This document shows positions 44,754 through 54,920 of a stretch of DNA of 64,000 bases, in pieces (the stretch's first letter is position 1; each line of letters opens with the position of its first letter). The translations under genes and the position numbers were made by a program. The stretch is taken from positions 558,001 through 622,000 of the forward strand of contig NZ_LXWK01000011.1 of NCBI RefSeq assembly GCF_001669775.1. Direction: 5' to 3'. The notes beneath the pieces are model-generated. The model did not search any database. It had not been told where the DNA came from and saw only the letters and a list, made by a program, of their open reading frames with translations. This DNA comes from Rheinheimera sp. SA_1 (GTDB taxonomy: Bacteria > Pseudomonadota > Gammaproteobacteria > Enterobacterales > Alteromonadaceae).

Positions 44754-47700
44754 TCAGCGGACCATTCCATATGTGTCTGAACCATTTAACATCAGATTTT
44801 TGATGATGCTTGCCAATGCCGGATGTTCAGCCACCCCGACATGACTACCGGGTGCTTCGACTATCCTGATAGTTTCAGTTGCGTATTGTTGTATATATTT
44901 TCGAATCTGGTGCTGGCGTGGATGAATAGCCAGACCTTGTGTCGCTTCAATCAACGTGACCTTGCCAGCAAGCCGGTTGCTCGGATGGTAGGAGTAGTAA
45001 AATTGCAGCTGTGATTGGACTGCACGTAGATATCCGCCAAACGCTTCTTCGCTAAAGCTATCTGGCATCAGGCCACAGAGCCGAAGTTGTGAAAACAATT
45101 CAGACGGTGTCAGTGCGCTAGACTGGTCTGCAATCCTGTAATGAACTGACCCGGGTAAACGGGACTGCATAAACTGACTAGTCGACATTGGCGTTTCTGC
45201 AGGGTCAATAGCACCAAGGATACTATCCAGCAAAATCAGCTGAACCTGATGGCCCCGCAGTTCAAGCAAGACAGCAAGTTCAAACATGATGTTTCCGCCA
45301 AAAGAATGCCCGAGCAAAGTGTAGGGACCTTCGGGCTGATGAGTCAGTATGTTGTGCAGGTACTGCCGCAATCTGCTATTTAGTGGCCAATCATGGCAGT
45401 CATTTTCAGCAGTTGTAAACTGATCAATTCCAGGTGTAGAGAGCAAACCAATTCTAAAGTCTGCGGCCAGTGCGGCCACTAACGATTGGTAACTACTGAC
45501 ACTTGCACCCAGCGCCGGCGCTAAAAAAAGGATTGGTTCGTTTAGTGGGTTACCAGACATCTGAACCTTACATTGAACCTGTTTAGGCGCACTGTGTTGC
45601 AAAGACCTCAGGTACTGTTCCTGTTTGCGCACGGTGTTAGACCGCAGCAACGCAGCCGCATCACCTTCAATCCCAAACTGCAGGCGCAGAGCCGCCAGCA
45701 ACTCCATCGTCAATAATGAATGCCCGCCATATCTAAAAAACTCGGTATCAAGATCAATATCTTGGGATTCCATACACAGCAATTTGGCCCATAAATTCCG
45801 AATTTGTAACTGTTCCTCTGTGAGCACGGCAGTCCGTGATACATAGGACAATGCATCGCTGGCATCTAGATTGATGGCAGCTGACAGTTGTGGCGCCTGA
45901 GCCAGCGGTTTGCCTGTCCATGGTACATCCTGCAGAGCCTGCTGTGGCGCTTGTACTAAATTCGTCAGCAGCTGAAGGTAGTGATCAAAGAGCAATTGCT
46001 GGAACTCATCAGACACCAGATCTTGCCGAAACATCATGGAGCATTTGAGTTCTGCCCCATTATCAAGCCAAGAGCAAGTCATGCGGCCCACATTATGCCG
46101 GACATAATCAAAATACGGACTGATTTCCCAGTTCTCAAACAGCGTTGCCGTTTTTGCCTGACTCAACTCAACCCGCTTAAACGCAAACATGATATTGTCA
46201 TCGAGCAAGGTGGCATTCCCATTTATCTCACGAGCCATCGCGATGACTTCGTGATAGCCAATCTGGGCATTGCTGAATGCCTCTACACAGCAGTCCCGCA
46301 CCTGCCTGACTAAGGTAATAAAATCAGCATTCATATCAATTTGATTACGCAGAATCAGTGTGTTTACAAAAAAACCAACTAACTGTTCAAGCTCTGGGGA
46401 TTCCCGTTCAGCAAATGGGGTAACCACAACAACATCAGTGATCCCAGACACTTTCGTCAGCATCAACTGATAACTTGCAAGCAAGGTGGCATATATGGTT
46501 GTATTGTTTTGCGCGGCCAGTTGTCGTAGTCGCTGACTCAGCACTGGTCCTAATTGCAACTCTTTTACCACGGTCTTGACTGGTATTTGCTCTATCAGTT
46601 CTGGCAATGGCGGATAGAATTGCGGCGATAAATCGGCCAGTTTTACACGCCAGTACTCTTTCTGCACTGACAGCTCACCCGCTTGATACTGTTGATTCAG
46701 CCAATAGGCATAATCATTGTATTGCACACTGAGTTCAGGCAGCTCAGGCTCTCTTTGCTCACTCAGAGCAGTGTAAATTCGCACCAAATCTTTGCGAATT
46801 ACTTGCATTGACCATCCATCTGAGAACAGGTGATGCATTGTCATGCACAATACAAATTTGTCGTTTGCTAACTGAAATACATGCAATCGAAGGGGCAATT
46901 CATATTGCAGATCGAAACTTCGTAGATGCTCGTTTTGGACAATATTCTCGATAGCCGCATCAGGTTTAATGTGACGCCGAAAATCCCAGAACTGCCAGTT
47001 CATTCGATGTGCTGGTTGCACACTCAGTTGTTGCTGATTATCGTTGCGAATAACATTGGTTCGTAGCGTTTCATGCCTTGCAATCAAACGAACAAAACTT
47101 TCCTTGAGCACGCCGACATCTAACGGTCCTTTGATCAACACCGAGTAGCTCATGTTGAAGTCCCCCGTATCTGGTGGACTTAGCGCCTCTGACAACCAAA
47201 AACTCAGTTGCCGGTATGACATCGGCGCCTGCAGCTCGCCACGCCGTCTGATGGCAAGTTCTACCGCGTTGCCCGTCAGCAAACGTTCCCGGCAGAGCGC
47301 AGCCTGTAATCTGATTGTACTGCGGTCGAACAGCTCTTTCACCGAAACTTTCAGCTTCAACTGGTTTTGCAGTTTCATCGATGCCCACATAAACAACAAC
47401 GAATGAACACCAAAATGCCACAAACTCTGCTCAACACTGATTTGTGGTTGCCCGGTCAACTCTTGCCAGATTTGCGCCAGCACGATTTCGATTTCATCCG
47501 CAGGCGCCACATAGCACTGCTCAACCTGACCGGGCGCAGGCAGAGCGCGCATATCGAGTTTGCCATTAATGGTCATCGGCATACGCTCTACCTGGATCCA
47601 CTGATTTGGCAACATATAAAACGGCAGTTTTTCCTGCAGTGCTGCAGTCAGATCAACGGAGTCAAGCGCCTGACCATCCGCAGATAGGTAGTAGGCAACC

Positions 47701-50633
47701 AGTTGCTGGTCATTGTTGTGCTGAAACAGACGGACGGCCGCTTGCCTGATACCGGGTATATGGCTGATCGCATGCACGATGTCATCCAGCTCCACACGGA
47801 ATCCGCGTAGTTTAATCTGATTGTCGGTTCGTCCTTTGTAAATCAGTTGCCCCTGATGGTCCCAGCACACCAAATCCCCGGTCCTGTACAGACGATGGGT
47901 CCGGTTATCCGCCAGCATGATATTGACAAATCGTTCGCGGGTCAGCTCCTCTGCATGATAATAGCCGGTTGCCAAACCGGCGCCGCCAACATAAAGTTCG
48001 CCAGTACAACCTGGTGGCATCAGCCGACGATGCCGGTCGAGTATAAACAACTGATTGGCGGACAACGGTCCGCCAATTTGTGGTTGCGTGGAGCATGCAG
48101 CTAAATCACAGTATGACGCGTAAACGGTGCACTCCGTCGGTCCATAGGCATTGAAAATCCTACAACCAGTAGTTTGGGCCAGACGTTGTAAACGTTGCCA
48201 CATCGCCTCACTGATCCCCTCACCCGCAACCAGAAAACACTTTGGTAAATATCGGAGCAGGGTGGCATCCATGGTATCTAGTATTAGTTGGAAATAACTG
48301 GGCGTACAATCAAATACAGCAATCGGATAACTCTGCCAGAAGTTCCAGAGTTGTTCCAGATCTTGCTTTTGTTCATCGGTCACCAGCCTTAAAGTTGCAC
48401 CGAAATATAACTGCACGATCTGGGTGACGGATACATCAAAAACCAGCGAGGCATTAACAGCAATATTGGTTTCCTCGCGATACCAATCGCCGGCATTGAG
48501 GATTTGTTGCTGAACAGCCCGCCCCTGATTAAGAATCGCGCCATGCGATACGGCAACTCCTTTTGGAGTGCCGGTCGAACCCGAAGTAAAAATTACATAG
48601 GCTAACGCGTCTGGCGCGACAGTCCCAAGTTGAGGGACAGCATCGGCAACTAACCACTGCGACTCATCAAACAAATCCAGCATTTGCTCCGGTCGCTGTA
48701 GCGCACTCCAACTGGTGGCTTCAGATAACACTAATGACACCCGGGCTTTGTCAAGGATTTGGCCAATACGTTCCGGCGGATGACGCACGTCCAGTGGTAA
48801 ATAGGCAACGCCGGCTTTCCAGCAAGCTAACATCGCCAGAATACTGCGACTGCATTTTCGGCTATAAAGCGCCACGACCGCGCCCGATGTCACACCCATC
48901 GCTTGAATAGTCGCCGCCAGTTGATCGCTGCGTTGCGCTAACTGAGCAAAAGTGAAGTGGGTGGTATCGCAAGAAACGGCCGTACGATGCGGAACCATCT
49001 GAGCAAGTCTGGCAAACGTCTGCAGATAGCCGTCGTCCGAGGCTGCCAGTGGTTTCGTTTGTCCCCAACTGAGCACAGTGTCAGTCTGCGTTTTAGGCAA
49101 CAAATGGAGTTGCTGCAACCCGGTATCACACTGTTGCAACAGCTGCGGGATAGCAAACGCCATCTGCTCAAGCATCTGTGTAGCCCAGGGTTCAGCCACC
49201 CTTTGCTGATCAAACACTAGCTCTAATCGGAACCCGGTTGACTTTTCAACCACATAAAACGCCAGTGGAAACTTCGGGGCTAATTGGCGACTGCCAAAAG
49301 CGCTGACCTCAAGAGCAGAGTGTTGTGCGTATTCGGTCGACTCAGCAATGTTTTGTTCCCGGTGAAAGCTATAGAGCACCTGAAAAATAGGGTGCTGATC
49401 CTGCTGACGTTCAACCACCAGTTGGGTGACCAACTCTTCAAATGCAACATCCTTATGATCAAAAGCCTGCAAATAGGTCTCTTTCGCTTGCGCCAGTAAA
49501 GACACGAACGACTGCTGCTCATCTATCTGGCTACGCAACACCAGAGTATTCACGAAGTAGCCCAACAAACCTTGCAACTGTGTCTGATCCCGGTGACTAA
49601 CCGGGGTCCCCAGCACGATGTCGCTTCGATCCTGCGCACGTGCGAGTAATAAACTGAACAGACTGTAAAAAAACACGGCATGCGTGGTCTGGTGCTGTCG
49701 GCAGAAGCCGGTGATAGCATCACTCACGGCCGGCTCCAACGCCATTTTCGCCGAGCCAGCGACTTTGGGCACAATCTCAGTTGGTGCAAATGGGTGAAAC
49801 TGCAGGGGCTCCGGTAACAGACTGAGCTTTTGTTGCCAGTACGCTAATTGTCGTTGCTGTTCGGCCTGCCCCTTGTGCTGCCGCTGCCACAAACAATAAT
49901 CCAGATACTGGATGGGTAAATCTGTCACTGCTGGGCGACGCCCGTGACTAAACGCTATATAGGCCGATAAAAGCTCCTGTTTGAACAGCTCTAATGAGTG
50001 GCCATCCATAATCAAATGGTGGAAATTACAGGCAAACACATAATGATCAGCAGCAAGTTGTAGAAGCATCGCACGCCACAATAGTCCCGTCAGATCAAAA
50101 GGCGTATTCGCGTCGGCTTTGACCCGCGTTGATGCCTCTGCAACCGGATCAGCTGATGTCGTAAGGTCAACGTAGTGATAACAGAGTGGCTGTGTTGAGA
50201 CTGATAAGACGACTTCTTGCCCTGCTTCTTGGACACAACAACGCAGCAGTTGATGCCGTTCAGCCATCCAGAACAGCGCTTCGCGAAACGCATCGGGCCC
50301 GAACCGTCCTTTAAAGCTGACACTCAATGGCATGTTGTAACTGGACTCATCCACCAGCGCCATGTTGGCGGTTAGCCAGAGCCCACGCTGATAAACAGAA
50401 AGAGGCGCCACCGTCGCATCGGTACGCGGTATGACCGCGCTGCCCGCCCGGGCATTGCTCAACGTCAATTCAGCGATCAGGGCGGCTTTTTGCTGCCTGA
50501 TCTGCTGACGCAAAGCATCCGTTAATTTGCCCTGTGGCGCATGCACACGCAATTCGCTGCCATGCACAGAGAGCTGGATTTGGTTATCAGCCAGCTCTCT
50601 GAACAAGGATATTGTTGTTCCTTCTGCATTCAT
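44754..50633 (-). CDS. terminal NRPS: TubC-C-A-T-C-T-TE
   Basis: This 1959-aa synthetase releases the product. Domains: TubC-type docking domain (1-~55, start FRELADNQIQLSVHGSELRV); condensation with HHLIMDG (~208); adenylation with A3 TSGSTGTPKGVAVSH (~686), A5 NAYGPTE (~829), A10 TINGKLD (~1024); carrier with WHFGVHSLLF (~1076, Ser present but GG altered to GV); condensation with MHHLFSDGWS (~1266); carrier with RYGGHSLLTM (~1637); thioesterase with LGHSFGGN (~1774). The second module has no adenylation domain. Specificity residues read by eye for the A domain are D-V-T-D-L-A-A-V-Y-K, which I cannot match to a known substrate. Lies downstream of the TEII gene in the same direction. Confidence 0.93.
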   Translation of the reverse strand: MNAEGTTISLFRELADNQIQLSVHGSELRVHAPQGKLTDALRQQIRQQKAALIAELTLSNARAGSAVIPRTDATVAPLSVYQRGLWLTANMALVDESSYNMPLSVSFKGRFGPDAFREALFWMAERHQLLRCCVQEAGQEVVLSVSTQPLCYHYVDLTTSADPVAEASTRVKADANTPFDLTGLLWRAMLLQLAADHYVFACNFHHLIMDGHSLELFKQELLSAYIAFSHGRRPAVTDLPIQYLDYCLWQRQHKGQAEQQRQLAYWQQKLSLLPEPLQFHPFAPTEIVPKVAGSAKMALEPAVSDAITGFCRQHQTTHAVFFYSLFSLLLARAQDRSDIVLGTPVSHRDQTQLQGLLGYFVNTLVLRSQIDEQQSFVSLLAQAKETYLQAFDHKDVAFEELVTQLVVERQQDQHPIFQVLYSFHREQNIAESTEYAQHSALEVSAFGSRQLAPKFPLAFYVVEKSTGFRLELVFDQQRVAEPWATQMLEQMAFAIPQLLQQCDTGLQQLHLLPKTQTDTVLSWGQTKPLAASDDGYLQTFARLAQMVPHRTAVSCDTTHFTFAQLAQRSDQLAATIQAMGVTSGAVVALYSRKCSRSILAMLACWKAGVAYLPLDVRHPPERIGQILDKARVSLVLSEATSWSALQRPEQMLDLFDESQWLVADAVPQLGTVAPDALAYVIFTSGSTGTPKGVAVSHGAILNQGRAVQQQILNAGDWYREETNIAVNASLVFDVSVTQIVQLYFGATLRLVTDEQKQDLEQLWNFWQSYPIAVFDCTPSYFQLILDTMDATLLRYLPKCFLVAGEGISEAMWQRLQRLAQTTGCRIFNAYGPTECTVYASYCDLAACSTQPQIGGPLSANQLFILDRHRRLMPPGCTGELYVGGAGLATGYYHAEELTRERFVNIMLADNRTHRLYRTGDLVCWDHQGQLIYKGRTDNQIKLRGFRVELDDIVHAISHIPGIRQAAVRLFQHNNDQQLVAYYLSADGQALDSVDLTAALQEKLPFYMLPNQWIQVERMPMTINGKLDMRALPAPGQVEQCYVAPADEIEIVLAQIWQELTGQPQISVEQSLWHFGVHSLLFMWASMKLQNQLKLKVSVKELFDRSTIRLQAALCRERLLTGNAVELAIRRRGELQAPMSYRQLSFWLSEALSPPDTGDFNMSYSVLIKGPLDVGVLKESFVRLIARHETLRTNVIRNDNQQQLSVQPAHRMNWQFWDFRRHIKPDAAIENIVQNEHLRSFDLQYELPLRLHVFQLANDKFVLCMTMHHLFSDGWSMQVIRKDLVRIYTALSEQREPELPELSVQYNDYAYWLNQQYQAGELSVQKEYWRVKLADLSPQFYPPLPELIEQIPVKTVVKELQLGPVLSQRLRQLAAQNNTTIYATLLASYQLMLTKVSGITDVVVVTPFAERESPELEQLVGFFVNTLILRNQIDMNADFITLVRQVRDCCVEAFSNAQIGYHEVIAMAREINGNATLLDDNIMFAFKRVELSQAKTATLFENWEISPYFDYVRHNVGRMTCSWLDNGAELKCSMMFRQDLVSDEFQQLLFDHYLQLLTNLVQAPQQALQDVPWTGKPLAQAPQLSAAINLDASDALSYVSRTAVLTEEQLQIRNLWAKLLCMESQDIDLDTEFFRYGGHSLLTMELLAALRLQFGIEGDAAALLRSNTVRKQEQYLRSLQHSAPKQVQCKVQMSGNPLNEPILFLAPALGASVSSYQSLVAALAADFRIGLLSTPGIDQFTTAENDCHDWPLNSRLRQYLHNILTHQPEGPYTLLGHSFGGNIMFELAVLLELRGHQVQLILLDSILGAIDPAETPMSTSQFMQSRLPGSVHYRIADQSSALTPSELFSQLRLCGLMPDSFSEEAFGGYLRAVQSQLQFYYSYHPSNRLAGKVTLIEATQGLAIHPRQHQIRKYIQQYATETIRIVEAPGSHVGVAEHPALASIIKNLMLNGSDTYGMVR

Positions 50634-50685
50634 TATTGATGTCTCTGTCTGTTTAGATTGTCAGTGCTATAAAAATATTTCATCG

Positions 50686-51420
50686 CTACAAGTGCCTGCA
50701 CAGGACCGACATAAAGTGTTTGTCTTGTTGCAGATAAAAATGATCGCCATCAAACAGCTGGCAACTGAACGACTGTGATGTGTGCTGCTGCCATCCCCTG
50801 AGTTCCTCCACAGTCACCATCGGATCCCGGATACCACCCATAGCAACAATCGGACATCGCAACGGAGAGCCCGGTAGGTAGGCATAGGTTTCATTCACGA
50901 GAAAATCTGCGCGCAACTGCGGTAACAAGAACTGCATCAGCTCCTGATCCTGTAGAAACTCAACCGGAGTACCGTTTAACAAAGCTAATTCATCGATGAA
51001 ATCCTGATCCGACAGAGCATGCGTCACAACGCCCTGTCCCGGCAGATGTGGGCCTCGTTTTGCAGAGACAATCAGAGACTGCGGCGATAGATCCAGCTTA
51101 CTCCGCAGCATCCGGGCCAGCTCATACGCTAACAGCGCCCCGAGACTATGTCCGAAGAACACAAAAGGTTTATCCAGATATGGTTCAATACTGTCAAACA
51201 ATGTGTCAACAATTGCAGTGAGACTGGTCATTGGGGGTTGATCCAACAGGTTTTCCCGCCCTGGCAACTGCACAGCAATTAATTCGATGTCTGCGGGCAA
51301 GCACTGCGCCCAGTGCCGGTAAAAACCCGCACCGCCACCGGCAAATGGGAAACAAAAAATTCGTTTGGTGGCATGTTCCCGCTGTTGCCAACGAACAAAG
51401 TAATTCATGAACTCGCTCAT
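50686..51420 (-). CDS. type II thioesterase
   Basis: This 244-aa alpha/beta hydrolase removes wrongly loaded or stalled groups from NRPS carrier domains. It shows FCFPFAGGGAGFYRHW near the N-terminus, nucleophile motif FGHSLGALLAYELA (~residue 93), and the C-terminal FDGDHFYL with catalytic His. Typical of proofreading TEIIs in NRPS clusters. 52 bases separate it from the terminal NRPS. Confidence 0.92.
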   Translation of the reverse strand: MSEFMNYFVRWQQREHATKRIFCFPFAGGGAGFYRHWAQCLPADIELIAVQLPGRENLLDQPPMTSLTAIVDTLFDSIEPYLDKPFVFFGHSLGALLAYELARMLRSKLDLSPQSLIVSAKRGPHLPGQGVVTHALSDQDFIDELALLNGTPVEFLQDQELMQFLLPQLRADFLVNETYAYLPGSPLRCPIVAMGGIRDPMVTVEELRGWQQHTSQSFSCQLFDGDHFYLQQDKHFMSVLCRHL

Positions 51421-51453
51421 AGATTAAAAGGCTCTGTCCCGAAGAAACTATTG

Positions 51454-51657
51454 TTATGCCTGCTTCAGCGCATTTCTTAAACTAAGTGGCCGAATATCAG
51501 TCCAGATGGTTTCGATATGCCGCAAGCATTCCTCCTTATTGCCAGTAGTTCCCTCAGCGGTCCATCCCAATGGCAACTCGCGCTCCGCAAACCAAATCGA
51601 ATATTGCTCTTCGTGATTCATGACCACCTTATATTGTTGTTCAGTTGTATTTTGCAT
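51454..51657 (-). CDS. MbtH-like protein
   Basis: A 67-aa MbtH family protein that binds and activates NRPS adenylation domains. Diagnostic residues: NHEEQYSIWFAERELPLGW, then WTAEGTTGNKEECLRHIETI and WTDIRPLSLR. GGGGGATAAGC before ATG. Its presence suggests at least one A domain here depends on MbtH. Confidence 0.96.
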   Translation of the reverse strand: MQNTTEQQYKVVMNHEEQYSIWFAERELPLGWTAEGTTGNKEECLRHIETIWTDIRPLSLRNALKQA

Positions 51658-51671
51658 GCTTATCCCCCTAT

Positions 51672-54095
51672 TTACACATGTCGAAGCGCCACAATTGGCT
51701 CAGTTTTGATAGCTCTGACGATCGGCAGCAGCGACGCCACCAGAACAACCAGCGCCAGCGTAAAAAACACTAGAACTAAGGATGTCAGATCAAAAGCACT
51801 GACCCCATAGATTTGACTGGCCATCACACGGCCGAGACCAACACATAACACAGCACCAATCAGGCTGCCGAACAAATACTGACGGTAAGTCCGGGTCAGC
51901 AACATGGTTGCTAATTCTTTTGGGGTCGCCCCTAACGCCTTCCGGATCCCCAGCTCTTTGCTTTGTCGACTAAGGTTGTAGCTTAGAGTCCCAAAGATCC
52001 CAAATGCTGATAACATCACTGCCACCGAAGCAAATCCACTATAGATTTTTGCCATCAGCGCATCCAGCAGATAACTCTGCTCAATGGCCTGGTCTAATGT
52101 ACGCAGAAAGTAGGCTGCGATTTCAGCATCCGCGCTTTTAATCATTTGTTGCAGCGCGTTAATAGCTGTGTTCGCTGGTAACATTGTGCTGGCCATCACA
52201 CTGACAAAACTCTGATTTTGTTGTAGCAACGGCATATACAGTACGGCTTTGACCTCATCGCGGACATCGCCGTGCACAATATCGCTGACAACCCCAACAA
52301 TTGTTGCCCATGGATGGTTTTCCGTAGCCAGTCCTACCCGAATCTTCTGACCGATGGCACTGTCAACATCAGGCCACCATTGCTGCGCAAAAGTCTGATT
52401 GACCACCACCACCGGTGTAGAGTCAATTTTGTCCCGACTGTCGATAATACGCCCCGCCAATAGCTTACTGCCCGCCATTGCAAAAAAAGCACCATCCACG
52501 CTCACTGACTTGCTGACTGGATAATCCGACAGTTTAGAAACTGCCCGGCCCCCCAGCGTGTAGTATTCCGGAGGCGCAGCAATTCCCGGCAAACTGGTGG
52601 TTAAAGCAAACGCACTGATTTGAGGATTGCTTTGTGCCTCGTATTTCAGCCGCTCGATAAAACGATGCCGCGCTTCAACCGTTGCGTAATTCGCAGTATC
52701 CAATGCCACCCGCCCAGTAGCGGTCACCCCTGGTAGGTGTTGTTGCGTTGTCTGATTGATCTGCTGACCGCTTTGTAACATCAGTACTGATGAGTACAGC
52801 AATGCAAATGACAGACTGATCTGCACCAAGGTCAGTCGTCCGCCAACTTGTTGAGCACTACCGGGGTTTTGCGGCATTTCCTTCATCAGTAACATCAGAT
52901 TAGGACTGGCTGAGCGTAACGCCGGATACAATCCGGTCAGCATGGCTGCGGTACAAATCAACACACAACTAAATAACACTACAGCGCTATCTAACTGATA
53001 CGTAACCCAAAATGGCATACTACCTGCTTGGCTCAATAAGTTCTTTCCGGTCCAGGCACCCAGCCAATATCCCAAGGGCACCCCAAGTACCCCCCCGCCC
53101 ATAGAAATAATTAAACTCTCTAAAACCTGACGGAAAATAAACCGGCGACGGGTTGCTCCAAGAGCCGCATGAATGGCTGTCTCACGCATCCGGGCTGCAC
53201 CTTTGGCGAGAATCAGATTACCGACGTTCACGCAGGCAATCAGCAAGACAAATACACTGGCAGTCAACAGGGTGTAGATGATGATTTTCGTCTGAAACGA
53301 ATTCAAACGGGTAAATTCTTCCGTATAGGGTTTAACCTCTGCAGAATAGCCCTCGTTGGTCTCTGGATACTGGGTCGCCAAGTCCTGCATGATGGAGGCA
53401 AGCTCCGATTTCGATGCAGCCATTGAGACTCCGGACTTGAGCAGACCCAAGACCTCTAAACCAATCCCATCGCGGCGTTTTGCTTCCAGTTTGTTAAAGT
53501 TCACCGGTATCCAAACGTACTGGTCAACCGGAAAACGATACCCTGTCGGCATCACTCCAATAACCGTGTGGGTATTCCCATTGACCCGCAGAGTTTTACC
53601 AATCACACTCGGATCCTTGCGGAAAAACTCTTGCCAGACCACATCGCTAATCACAACGACCTGGGCACTGCCCGGCAAGGTATCATCTGCGGTGAATCCC
53701 CGTCCAAGCAAGGGACGAACCCCGGTGACTTCAAACAGGTTCGAGGTCACCACCGCCGAATTGTAACGGGTGCCGCTTTGTCCAACCGATAAGGTCGCGA
53801 ACGATGGATAATACGCTGCAAAAACCGCAAAGCTCTGCTGTCGCTCCTCCCAGTCGAGAAAATCCCGATAGGTTGCTGCCGTGGTGCCGCCGGTATTAAC
53901 GCGAAACTCTAAATGCATTAACCGCTCAGCGTCTTTAAAAGGCAATGTTTTATAGTAATAACCCTGAATAGCGCTGAACATATAAATGGTAGCCGACAAT
54001 CCGAGGGCGATTCCTGCGACTGATAGCAACGAAAACAGCCAGCTATGCCGCAACGACGACCAGACCTGTATTAACTCGATACGAATGACTGTCAT
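51672..54095 (-). CDS. MacB-like ABC permease with duplicated FtsX/MacB_PCD units
   Basis: This 807-aa membrane protein has no ATPase domain. It has an N-terminal helix (SLLSVAGIALGLSATIYMFS), a periplasmic MacB_PCD-like domain (VTGVRPLLGRGFTADDTLPG) and three helices with the GAARMRETAIHAALGATRRR motif. The same plan is repeated (MAGSKLLAGRIIDS; then SRQSKELGIRKALGATPKEL), in the style of the long duplicated permeases. Works with the separate ATPase (11 bases upstream) and the adaptor as a tripartite exporter, as in PvdRT or MacAB; substrate presumably the cluster's peptide (inference). Confidence 0.87.
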   Translation of the reverse strand: MTVIRIELIQVWSSLRHSWLFSLLSVAGIALGLSATIYMFSAIQGYYYKTLPFKDAERLMHLEFRVNTGGTTAATYRDFLDWEERQQSFAVFAAYYPSFATLSVGQSGTRYNSAVVTSNLFEVTGVRPLLGRGFTADDTLPGSAQVVVISDVVWQEFFRKDPSVIGKTLRVNGNTHTVIGVMPTGYRFPVDQYVWIPVNFNKLEAKRRDGIGLEVLGLLKSGVSMAASKSELASIMQDLATQYPETNEGYSAEVKPYTEEFTRLNSFQTKIIIYTLLTASVFVLLIACVNVGNLILAKGAARMRETAIHAALGATRRRFIFRQVLESLIISMGGGVLGVPLGYWLGAWTGKNLLSQAGSMPFWVTYQLDSAVVLFSCVLICTAAMLTGLYPALRSASPNLMLLMKEMPQNPGSAQQVGGRLTLVQISLSFALLYSSVLMLQSGQQINQTTQQHLPGVTATGRVALDTANYATVEARHRFIERLKYEAQSNPQISAFALTTSLPGIAAPPEYYTLGGRAVSKLSDYPVSKSVSVDGAFFAMAGSKLLAGRIIDSRDKIDSTPVVVVNQTFAQQWWPDVDSAIGQKIRVGLATENHPWATIVGVVSDIVHGDVRDEVKAVLYMPLLQQNQSFVSVMASTMLPANTAINALQQMIKSADAEIAAYFLRTLDQAIEQSYLLDALMAKIYSGFASVAVMLSAFGIFGTLSYNLSRQSKELGIRKALGATPKELATMLLTRTYRQYLFGSLIGAVLCVGLGRVMASQIYGVSAFDLTSLVLVFFTLALVVLVASLLPIVRAIKTEPIVALRHV

Positions 54096-54106
54096 TTCAA
54101 CCTCGA

Positions 54107-54811
54107 TCAGAAATTGGCGGCAGATTTGGTTTTAACCGCCAGCGTGGCGATCCGACCATCATGCAGATGGATGTTCCGCTGTGCTAGATTGGTGTATCGC
54201 TCATCATGGGTAACCATACAAATCGTCGACCCTTCACGATGTAAAGCTGCCAGTAATTCCATCACCGCAGCCCCGTTTGCAGAGTCCAGGTTCCCAGTTG
54301 GCTCATCGGCCAACAGCACTTTGGGGTCGGTCGATAACGCTCTGGCGACGGCAACTCGCTGCTGCTGGCCACCGGATAACTGCCCCGGATAGTGTTTCAG
54401 TCGATGCACCATATTAACCTTCTCCAGCGCATACATTGCTTTTTGTTTGATTTCTTGCTGGTTGAGCCGCCTCTGATAAATCAATGGCAGCGCGACATTA
54501 TCAAACACTGATAACTCAGGGATCAGGTTAAATGACTGAAAAATAAAGCCAATATCTCGATTGCGGACCTGAGCCCGCTGGGTTGCATTAAGCTCTGTTA
54601 CGTCGGAGCCATTTAGTTTATATACACCGCTGCTGCAAGTATCCAATAAGCCCAAAATGGATAGTAATGTCGATTTACCACACCCCGACGGGCCGGTGAT
54701 GGAGACAAACTCTCCCTGCATTACTTGCAACGAAACCTGACTCAGGGCATGGGTATCCATTTCGTCGGTGACAAAAACCTTATTGATCTGCTCCAATTCA
54801 ATCACATTCAT
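54107..54811 (-). CDS. ABC ATP-binding protein, MacB/LolD type
   Basis: This 234-aa ATPase has Walker A SGPSGCGKSTLLSILG-like (residues ~38-53 read ITGPSGCGKSTLLSIL), Q-loop FIFQSFNLIPEL, signature LSGGQQQRVAVARAL and Walker B VLLADEPTGNLDS. GGAAGG before ATG. Energises the neighbouring permease. Confidence 0.93.
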   Translation of the reverse strand: MNVIELEQINKVFVTDEMDTHALSQVSLQVMQGEFVSITGPSGCGKSTLLSILGLLDTCSSGVYKLNGSDVTELNATQRAQVRNRDIGFIFQSFNLIPELSVFDNVALPLIYQRRLNQQEIKQKAMYALEKVNMVHRLKHYPGQLSGGQQQRVAVARALSTDPKVLLADEPTGNLDSANGAAVMELLAALHREGSTICMVTHDERYTNLAQRNIHLHDGRIATLAVKTKSAANF

Positions 54812-54920
54812 GATGGCCTTCCAACTCTTTGATGGGTGTATTCATGTAGAACCAATTGCTCGCAAGCCGGCATCAATGTCTGACAGCGTGCTGCCGGGAT
54901 TGACCTGCAAGCAGCTTGAT

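Noticed and set aside
45981-46313. 110-codon + strand frame inside the terminal NRPS
   Set aside because: Antisense to a conserved condensation domain; no supporting signals.
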